Assembly: GCA_001953115.1 (NCBI GenBank)
Contig: LSSL01000816.1
Coordinates: forward strand, 1 to 18,861
DNA length: 18,861 nucleotides
Source: Smittium mucronatum
Lineage: Eukaryota; Kickxellomycota; Harpellomycetes; Harpellales; Legeriomycetaceae
Reading direction: 5' to 3'
The number at the start of each line of letters is the position of its first letter. The first letter of the stretch is position 1. The translations under genes were made by a program, and so were the position numbers. Shown in pieces: positions 1 to 7,749 of this stretch. The notes beneath the pieces are model-generated. The model saw nothing but the letters and a program-made list of their open reading frames with translations. It was not told the DNA's origin and searched no databases.

Positions 1-241
1 CCCCAGTATAATCGTGGAAGAGGTAGTAGGTGACTTTTGCCCTGTGATCCTCCTGTATGCAGTAGTATTCACCGAGGAGAGCCAATGCAATTGAGTCATT
101 GGCCTCTTTGTGGGCTCCATTAAACTGGTACCATGGGCACCCAATTTTTCGATCAGAGCCGCCACTGCATATTTTTTTGAGGTTGGCCGGAGCACAGTTG
201 TACAGCAGGTGTTTGAGTGACACCTCTGCGTACGTGCTCAT
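1..241 (-). CDS. 5' part of an unidentified gene cut by the left window edge (weak Sel1-like look)
   Basis: The minus strand is open from an ATG at 241-239 to the window end, giving 80 codons without a stop. An in-frame TAA lies about 50 nt upstream of the ATG. Third codon positions are rich in C and G, unlike the AT-rich flanks, which supports coding. The product starts MSTYAEVSLKHLLYNC and contains several cysteines (C15, C25, C35, C61). Its last third reads LALLGEYYCIQEDHRA...YY, which faintly resembles the LG-x-x-Y and D-x-x-A-x-x-Y pattern of Sel1/TPR-like repeats. That match is too weak to assign a family. The open frame continues upstream of the ATG with plausible residues (PAVISCFSPD), so an earlier exon is possible. 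The plus-strand frame over the same bases is probably only its antisense shadow. The rest of the gene lies outside the window. Confidence 0.45.
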   Translation of the reverse strand, partial: MSTYAEVSLKHLLYNCAPANLKKICSGGSDRKIGCPWYQFNGAHKEANDSIALALLGEYYCIQEDHRAKVTYYLFHDYTG

Positions 242-1003
242 GTCGGGTGAGAAGCAAGAGATCACCGCAGGCCGTTTATCGTATTATAAATTTTGGCCTA
301 CAGGCATAAAATTGGGAATGTGTAGTTTCATCCCATACGGACTCTACAAGCCCTCAACACAGCTCCTTTAGACCCGAATTTTGGGCATTTAGAGCCTAAA
401 ATCGGTAAGCAAGAGAGATTTATAACAATTTTTCTCCTATGGACGTTCTATTCTCTGTTGTCCGTGCCGTTTATAGTATGATGTCTATTTAATGGATTTT
501 TATAACCAAAACAGGCCACAGCCTAAACGCAAAAAATTTTTTTTGTTATTTCTATGTATGTGTTGATACACTTTCTTAACTGGAAGCTTTAACCAACCGA
601 AGTAAGTTAAGATCAACTGCAAGATGTGAAAAAAATTCCAATCCCACAACTGATAGAAGAAACCAGCCCTTTTTCGGTAACATCAAATCAAAAATCGCTA
701 TAAAGCGATTATTAAAAATATACTATATAAGCACGCTCCGTTCGCAGCAAGAAACCCCAACAGTAAAAGACATACAGGTATGCCTAAAATTTTGGACAAT
801 TGATACGGTCGATACTTTTATCGACATCGTGCTTAATTCTTCAACATGATACGTTGTTTTGGAATATATCAGTTATTAGTTATTATAGGCTTATGGGGTT
901 TTCACAGTTTTATCTAATATCAGTGGCTGATACAAATATTTTATATTTGTTAAAACTTGTAGAAATTAGCTAGTGTCGTTTTATTTGTTTTTTCGATTAT
1001 TAG
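242..1003. other. AT-rich intergenic DNA
   Basis: I see no convincing coding frame, tRNA or other RNA gene here. The segment next to the left-edge gene (about 242-410) keeps a higher G+C content and could hold its 5' untranslated region or promoter. One small perfect inverted repeat lies at 693-710: AATCGCT, a four-base ATAA loop, then AGCGATT. It is too short to call functional. A 17-codon frame starting at 439 has no supporting features. Confidence 0.5.
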
Positions 1004-1166
1004 CCCTTTCCGGGCCCAAATTTAAGCATCACTCCTATTTGCTCAAATCAACATTTTCAATTGGCCTATTTCTTGATTTATCCAATGGTATACAGTAAAT
1101 ATTAGCCTAATGAAAACATTGAGCAAAAAGTGAAAGCCATTTTTTGTACCATTGCCCCTGAAAGGG
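1004..1166 (+). mobile_element. TTAA-flanked MITE-like element, copy 1 (piggyBac type)
   Basis: This 163-bp unit starts CCCTTTCCGGG and ends CCCCTGAAAGGG, so its ends are short imperfect terminal inverted repeats. It is flanked by TTAG (1000-1003) on the left and TTAA (1167-1170) on the right. It has no coding capacity. A copy of identical length lies in the opposite orientation at 1356-1518. The two copies match well in the outer thirds and less well in the centre, where small indels appear. TTAA target sites together with CCC..GGG ends are the hallmark of piggyBac-superfamily transposons, so this is probably a non-autonomous derivative. No transposase is present in the window, so the superfamily assignment rests only on the ends. 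Confidence 0.7.
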
Positions 1167-1170
1167 TTAA

Positions 1171-1351
1171 GTGATGAATCCTATTTTTTTCGACCAATGT
1201 GGCGATTTGATTTTTTTTCACAACTAATAAGTATAGTGAAAAATACTATATGTTTTATTAGACGAATGGAATATTGATATTAATTATATTACAAAAAAAT
1301 AGATATTAGTAAAGACTATTTAACCAATTGAAGGGGTGGAGTTTCAATTGT
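1171..1351. other. Spacer between the two inverted MITE copies
   Basis: This spacer is AT-rich and non-coding. It contains a short inverted repeat, TATAGT..ACTATA, near 1233-1251, and a fragment CCAATTGAAGGGG near 1324 that resembles an internal motif of the flanking elements. If transcribed, the two flanking copies could pair and leave this segment as the loop. Confidence 0.45.
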
Positions 1352-1355
1352 TTAA

Positions 1356-1518
1356 CCCTTTCAGGGGCAATGGTTCAAAAATGGCTTTCACTTTTTGATC
1401 AATGTTTTCACTAGACCAATATTATTTGTATCATATTCAATAAATATCGAAGTTGGACCAATTGAAAGGGTTAATTTACACAAATATGAGTGAAGCTACA
1501 ATTTGAACCCGGAAAGGG
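1356..1518 (-). mobile_element. TTAA-flanked MITE-like element, copy 2, inverted
   Basis: This is the inverted partner of the unit at 1004-1166 and has the same length of 163 bp. On the plus strand it begins CCCTTTCAGGGGCAATGG and ends CCCGGAAAGGG. Both flanks are exact TTAA (1352-1355 and 1519-1522), as expected of a target-site duplication. Its reverse complement shares long blocks with copy 1, including GTGAAAGCCATTTTT and CATTGCCCCTGAAAGGG. An extra internal CCAATTGAAAGGGTTAA (about 1456-1472) repeats part of the end motif. The 185 bp between the copies also contain a related CCAATTGAAGGGG at about 1324-1336, which hints at a remnant of a third insertion. Confidence 0.72.
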
Positions 1519-1522
1519 TTAA

Positions 1523-1822
1523 TGGCTGCAAAAGTTAGTATCGCAACTCTAGTGGCATACACTTTGTTTTCTAGCCTTATAAGTAAAATTTAACGGATTT
1601 CATCAATTGGAATACATTAATATGTTGTCATGAGAGTAAGCAGTAAAATGTAAGCTAGCATCACTATTTTTTTGCTTTCTTAATCTTTCGAGCTAGAATA
1701 ATACTCTTTTCATGTATCATTTTATTGGTTTTTTGATTAACAATAAAGACGATTTTAAATGAGAATATATTTTTTTTAATCTTTTTTAGTGTAGACTTTG
1801 GTCTTTATTTGGGCTGGATTAG
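1523..1822. other. AT-rich DNA upstream of a candidate exon
   Basis: No complete gene is visible. A strong-looking splice donor (AT|GTAAGC) occurs near 1650. Acceptor-like pyrimidine-AG sites occur near 1789 and at 1821-1822. This would allow an intron leading into the open frame at 1823-2020, but I could not find an upstream exon in the correct phase. Confidence 0.35.
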
Positions 1823-2020
1823 ATCCATTGCACACATGAAAATTTAAGCATAGAGCACCCTTATTTATTAGTGCATTTTTCTAGTGCGAAAAGCAGAGAG
1901 GATCTTTTAATTTTTTATGAAGTTGGCGATTATTGTGATCAAACAGCTCAATTTATTATTCGCAAATTTATTAAAAAGATAAATTTGACCTATTGTACCC
2001 CAAAGGATGTTGATTTTTAA
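1823..2020 (+). CDS. Candidate 3'-terminal coding exon of an unknown protein
   Basis: From the TTAG at 1819-1822 an open frame of 65 codons runs to a TAA at 2018-2020. It has no internal ATG, so as a gene it would need an upstream exon. The acceptor-like TTAG directly before it, immediately preceded in frame by a stop, fits the start of a terminal exon. The peptide has a balanced, protein-like composition, for example HPYLLVHFSSAKSREDLLIF followed by YEVGDYCDQTAQFIIRKFIKK. That is unusual for random translation of such AT-rich DNA. I do not recognise the family. The frame ends about 200 bp before the SNM1-like gene on the same strand. It could be a real short-exon gene, a decayed gene fragment or chance. 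Confidence 0.4.
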   Translation: MHCTHENLSIEHPYLLVHFSSAKSREDLLIFYEVGDYCDQTAQFIIRKFIKKINLTYCTPKDVDF

Positions 2021-2219
2021 CTATAATAACCAATGATGTTCCCACAATATTACCAGGGAGCTTTTTAAAATTGATGATTTTTCGATCATATATTTGCACT
2101 GGTATGAATACAGTTTTTTATTATTAATATACAAATTCACTCTCTAGAAATCGACGACTAAGATACGAAAAATAATGTAAACGTATTTGATTTAAACGGT
2201 AGTTTTAGACTCCAAAAAC

Positions 2220-5200
2220 ATGTCTAATTTTATTTCGCAGAATCGAGATCCCAAAAAAAGGAAAGGCTCACAAAATATAAACGATGTATTGGTCACTCCT
2301 AATAATGCAAAAGTCAACACTTCGGCTAAAAAATCAACAGTCAAGAAAGGGTATAAACAACTAAACCTTCTTTCTTTCAAAAAGTCACCTAGCGAAAAAC
2401 CTGTCCAAGACAGCTCCGCTGTTCCGATATTAATATCGGAATCTTCCGGAAGCTTCATTGAAGAGGATACTCATACCCCTATAAAGAAAAACAAAACAAT
2501 TTCAAACAACTCCAATAATGATTCAGCTTTTATGCTACAGAATCTCCAAACTTCAACTAAATGTTTCGTTTGTAGTAAAGAACTAAACACTCTGAGTATA
2601 GTTAAAGCCACTAGACACATAAACAATTGTTTAGATTTGCAAGATATAGCCTCAAATAGTCAATCACAGAAATCTTTTACAAAAGAACTCAATAACCCCA
2701 CCTCTAGTAATATTAACAATATTGATCTGCAAGCAGATATCAATTCTTTCAATCCCGATACAGGTAAAATCATAAAAAATTTCTATTCCACAATTCAGCT
2801 AATTTATTTAAAACAATTTTCTCTTATACTTGCTGCGAAAAGAGTCAAATGTATATCTAGGTTTGAAGGCCAAATCAAGAGTGATTATTTCACAGCCTTT
2901 TTGCTCAGCTAAATCAAATAATTGCACCCAATCTGATGAGCTCATCCTTGAAAAAAGCCATAACAGCACAATAACAAAAGCTCGAGAATATCAAATCGAT
3001 ATCGACTATAATTCTAACCGTGAGATTTCAGAAGAGGTTATTTCAAAAAATTACAGTCTTGATTTGAACTCAAATTACACCAGTTCTATAAATCCCAAAA
3101 ATGTCCAGTCTGATAATACCGCCGATAATCTATCTATTTTTGATAGTGGTTCCAAACAGGTAGAATATGAAAAAAATTCTAGTCCAAGTAATATTTCTGC
3201 TAGATTTTCACAATGCTTACGCGAATCTATAACCTCAAATTCTACATCAGTTAAAAAGACCGTTAATATCTCTAGTCTTGGTGATATATTAGGGGTTTCC
3301 ACTTCCTCTGAAGATGAAGCTGAAGATGACCTGATGGTTTCTTCTTCTTTTATGGTTAAAAGTAAAGAGCTAAATACTTTATCTGAGGAGTCCCATTCCC
3401 CTTCTAAGATCTCTCCCAAAAATTTAACTAAAAAAGACGAATCCGTAAACCCTTTTAAAGAAACTCTTCTACATATAGATGAGAAAAATTATAATTTGGA
3501 CTATGGAAACACCTTTGATAAAATTGGTCGTTCTTCCCTATTGAAAAAAAAATCCGAATTCCCTGTATTAGAAATGAGAGTTGAGGTTTTACAGCGAGAG
3601 CTAAATAAAGCCACTGAATGGTATAAAAAAAACGTAATTTTACCAAAAATTACTGGACAACCCGAAAGCAACTGTAATTTTTATTATAAATTTAGATTAG
3701 TTTAATCCACCTTTTTATACCCAAAACCTCAACCAACCTTTCCATTAAATGATCTAATTTGATCAAATAAGTGATCCTTTTTTTAAATTTTTGAATTAAT
3801 TAGTAAATCCAACTATGCTTTCTAACAGCCGAAAAAAGATCAGAGTATGTCCAGATCTAAAAAAAATGCCAGGTATAAATCACAGTATTCTTAATTTATT
3901 TTTTTTAAAACGTTCATCTCTATAAAATTTACTAATGAAAACATCTTTTTAGGTACATCTTTTGTCGTTGACGCTTTTTGTTATGGAAAAATCCCAAAAA
4001 TAACTGGCTATTTCTTAACGTAAGCATTTTTTTATTAATAAAATTTTTATTTTTGTATTCAGTTATTTTTGAATAAAATACAACGAAACCCAATTTGTCT
4101 TTTTTGATAATAGTCATTTTCATTCTGACCATTACGGAGGACTAACGTCTAAATTCAATAGCGGTATGATATATTGTTCCCAAATAACTGGAAACTTAGT
4201 TATTGATCATCTAAGGGTGGATCCAAAGTATGTTTGCAAATTGCCAATGAACTGGCCTGTTCTTATCGAGAATACCTTGGTAACTTTAATTGATGCAAAC
4301 CATTGTCCAGGATCGGTATTGTTTTTTTTTGACACAATAGGCAGTAAAGATGGGTATCCCCGAGAGCGAATCTTGCATACAGGTGATTTCAGAGCTTGTC
4401 CTGAACATATATCACTCATAAAAAATACAATTTATTCATACAACAAAATTGACATTGTGATTTTAAAAAGTTCTTCCATTAATTCATTCAAGGAAAAGTA
4501 CAAAACTGATCAAGAAGAACTCGGAATTTCGCCTGAAACTGGGTGTAGTCAAATGGATAATGAAATTTTCGGGTTTCTTCCACTTACTAAACTCGACTTG
4601 AATAAAAAGCCAAATAGCTCTGCAGCTATTTCTTTTGAAAATGAAGATTTCAATAAAGATTCCGAACTGCCACCAACTATTAACCTTATCAATAGAATTT
4701 ATTTGGACACAACCTATATGAAATCCGACTATGCATTTCCTGCTCAACAAGAGGTTGTTGACGCAGTGGTTCATCTTTGCAAGCTTATCTACAATGATCC
4801 CGATGAAAGATTAAGACATGTAAAAGCTTCTAAGGCTGTACTTCCTTCTAAAACTGTTGTCAAATCTATACACATGCCTGAGGATTTTGGTGCAGTAAAG
4901 AAAAAAATTATCGGATCGTTTACTGAGAACTTGACCAAGTGGTTTAAGCCTAATCTCTTCTCTCTCAAGTCAGATGTCAATAAACCGCAAATAAAAGCTA
5001 AAAAATCTACTCTTTTTGTAGTTGGAACATATATAATTGGGAAAGAAAGACTCTTCATAGGTATTTATTTTTTTTAAAAATCCACTTTATTAATGCCATT
5101 TTAACCTTTGAACGTCTTATATAAACTCAAATTGTCTAATTAGGGATAGCCAGGGCTTTAAATTCCAAAATATATGTTGATCCTAAAAAAAGGAGGACTC

Positions 5201-6213
5201 TGATGTTATTCGAAGACGATACCTTAGTTCAAATTCTTACAGATAATCCCAATGATGCACAAGTTCATGTTGTCCCTTTAAACTCTATAAAAAAGCAGGT
5301 AACCCATTAAATTAAATAAAACTATTGAAAAAAAAAATTTATGATTCTTTTTTTATTAGAAATTAAATAAGTATGTTTATTATTATGAAATAAAACTAAT
5401 CAGTTTTTTCATATGAATTAGTTAATGGAAGAATATCTAGACCGCTACAAAGAGACTTTCGACTTTTTGGTAGCATTTAGACCAACTGGGTGGACATTCC
5501 AAAGCAACATTGGGCATGCAAGATATATAGAAACATCAAATCCATCTGTAAATTCTCAAGAGAAGTCTTTAACAGATGGATTCATACCACACAAATTAAG
5601 GATAGATATTCCTCAATCTGATGAACGCAAAAGAATTTTGCATTATATGGAAACAATAATAAAAACAGGTTCCCGATCACCATATTTATTGAGCTATGAG
5701 CTCGGTTCAAAGTGCGTTCCTAGTTTACCTCCAGTACCATTCACAAAAACCAGTATAAAACCATTTGGAAACTCTGATAGGATTACCATTTTTCCAGTGC
5801 CGTATTCCGAGCATAGCTCGTATCGGGAACTAGCTGCATTTATTTGTTCTTTGGCTGTTGATGAAGTGATACCCACTGTAAATTATGAAAGAAGGGAGGA
5901 AGCACATAGAATGAATGGTATTTTTGATTGCTGGAAGCAGTCCAAAGATTTTGTAGAGCAGACTAGAAAAGATGTGTTGAATGGAAAAACTGAGAAAAAA
6001 ATAAATAATGATAATGACTTAGAAATAGAAAAAAAATCCAACGAGTTAAAAGGGGCCGAAACTGAAGATTTTCACGTAGAGTCTATTATCGAACCAGATA
6101 CTAAAAGCCTAATTGAAACTAAGGAGGAGCCCGATTATAATGATCCGCAAGTTGTTTTTCCTTTATGTAGCGTTCTGTCTATACCTACACGTAATTTCGG
6201 TTCATACTGGTAA
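2220..6213 (+). CDS. PSO2: Pso2/SNM1-family DNA cross-link repair 5' exonuclease, seven exons
   Basis: Proposed exons are 2220-2763, 2861-3673, 3804-3872, 3953-4019, 4114-5060, 5144-5298 and 5422-6213, giving about 1128 residues. The N-terminus carries a PIP-box-like KQLNLLSF (from about 46) and a UBZ4-type C-x2-C..H-x3-C finger (C115, C118, H133, C137). The C-terminal half is a metallo-beta-lactamase/beta-CASP nuclease. It has D482 in VVDAFCYG, HFHSDH at 499-504, H561 in DANHCPG, D589 in GDFR, motif A IYLDTTY (D696), motif B YSEHSSY (H996) and motif C IIPTVN-like V1018, the valine typical of DNA-processing members. The family repairs interstrand cross-links in the nucleus. The protein is longer than usual because of loops of about 85, 75 and 80 extra residues inside the catalytic domain. 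Intron 2 is the least certain; an alternative is 3621-3828. The usual CPFYK before the domain is CPDLKK here. Confidence 0.93.
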
Positions 6214-7749
6214 CTTTTTTACAATCTTCTTTAAAGCTCTTTGACCATCCAAATAATCGAAAACTAGTCACTTTGAAGCATTATCTTGTTAAAAAATAAG
6301 TTATTAATTTAAATATTGATCTTAAAAAAAATACTTATTTTGTTTAAAAATAATAAAAAGTAAAAAATATCGGATTAATATTCTGTGTTCTGGAATTCTT
6401 GGGGTCTTTTTTCTTTTAATTTGGGGGTAATATAATTGTAGTTATCTTTAGACCCACATTGATATTGTACTACTGTTAATTGGGATTTTTCCAATATGTG
6501 CTGCATGCTTTTTTTCTATGCGTTTAGTTACAAATTTGCAATATCAATAAATCAATTTTTTAGATTTATTTTATTTCTATGTTTCAAATTCTAAAAGTAT
6601 AAATTTCATTTGGTCTTTTTTTTCTTTAATGAGCAATTCTGTATCTATTACTTACCTTCAACATTCCCCTCTCTGTTTTAACATCAAACCTATTTATTAA
6701 GTTGGGTAACAATATAAACAAATTGATCGACTTTCAAAAGATTTTTACTTTAATAGAAATGAAATAGAAGTCCCCTAATGGGGTTTATGGGGGGGAGGGG
6801 GTTGTTAAAGACGCTTTTAAAACAATAAAAATTATTTATAAAATATTTTATGGGATAACTGGTTTAGTAGATTTCTTTGAAATAACTATATAGCAGTGTT
6901 TTTATTAGATTTTTTCTATAAAATTCAACCTATTCACACACTTTTTAATATTTTGAATATTGGCAGATTATTCCTAAATTTATTGAAAAATCCAAGAAAT
7001 TTGAAAAAAATTCATTATTGAAGTTGAAATTATTGGGAAATTCAAAAGCACTGACATTTGATTAGAATCTTCGTTTCTTAATTTTTAAAAGTAAAATAAT
7101 CGATTCGTATTTTTAAAGTATACTTATGAGATTAAATGTATTACTTGGTGATTTCTATTTAAAATAACTTATCAAACCCAGTTAGAATTAAAAAATGTTA
7201 ATGATAGATGAATACAAAAAAAAAAAAAACCAAACATTATTGTATTTTTAAGAAAATTTATCAACACTATTGTTTTAAAAAATAATGAGTTTCAAGATTG
7301 AAGATGGAAAGTTTATAATAACGCACTTAGCTGTACATATTAAATATTATAACCAGTATTTCAGCGTATTTGATATAAAAATAAAGAATCATGTATTTTA
7401 TATACATTCTATTATGGCTCTTGCTTAAACCAAATAATAGGAGTATCCAATAATTTCAACACAGCGATAGAAGTCGATATTATTATTAAATTCATTTTAC
7501 CAAATACAAGATTTAGAAATGGTGGCGATATGCAGTTAAAATGTTGAATTGAATTAGTTATTGTAATAAATGAAGGTTTCTATATTAGCGAAAGATAATT
7601 CAAATTGACATCCGAAACAGATTTTAAATTTGTGATGTTTCTAACTGTCGAAACAAACTCAAACAGAAAAAAGGTTGTGCAAAAAAAAATTAAAAAAAAG
7701 ACAAAAAATGGAACGAATAAATAATAATGATAACTATTCCTTGATATAA
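6214..7749. other. 1.5-kb AT-rich convergent intergenic spacer
   Basis: The genes on either side both end here, so the region should hold their 3' untranslated regions and polyadenylation signals. AATAAA-like strings occur near 6350 and elsewhere, but such motifs are expected by chance in DNA this AT-rich. I find no coding frame, tRNA or repeat family. The only conspicuous feature is the G-rich patch at 6772-6801. A homopolymeric A tract lies near 7218-7230. Confidence 0.55.
6772..6801 (+). other. CCCC/GGGG hairpin and G-run cluster
   Basis: CCCC-TAAT-GGGG (6772-6783) is a perfect 4-bp stem. TTTAT, seven Gs, an A and five Gs follow directly. The G runs from 6780 to 6801 can supply four tracts of at least three Gs separated by loops of five, one and one bases, which meets the usual pattern for an intramolecular G-quadruplex. 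It stands alone in a very AT-rich convergent spacer. Confidence 0.5.

Noticed and set aside
99..371. A 90-codon plus-strand frame at the left edge
   Set aside because: It overlaps the minus-strand frame at 1-241, which has better codon usage and a more protein-like product, so it is probably an antisense shadow.
1000..1522. A CRISPR array or tandem repeat reading of the repeated CCCTTTC/GAAAGGG motifs
   Set aside because: The motifs mark the ends of two inverted 163-bp units with TTAA flanks and are not regularly spaced direct repeats.
3075..5058. Several minus-strand frames of 60 to 114 codons across the SNM1 gene
   Set aside because: All overlap conserved plus-strand exons and show no independent similarity.
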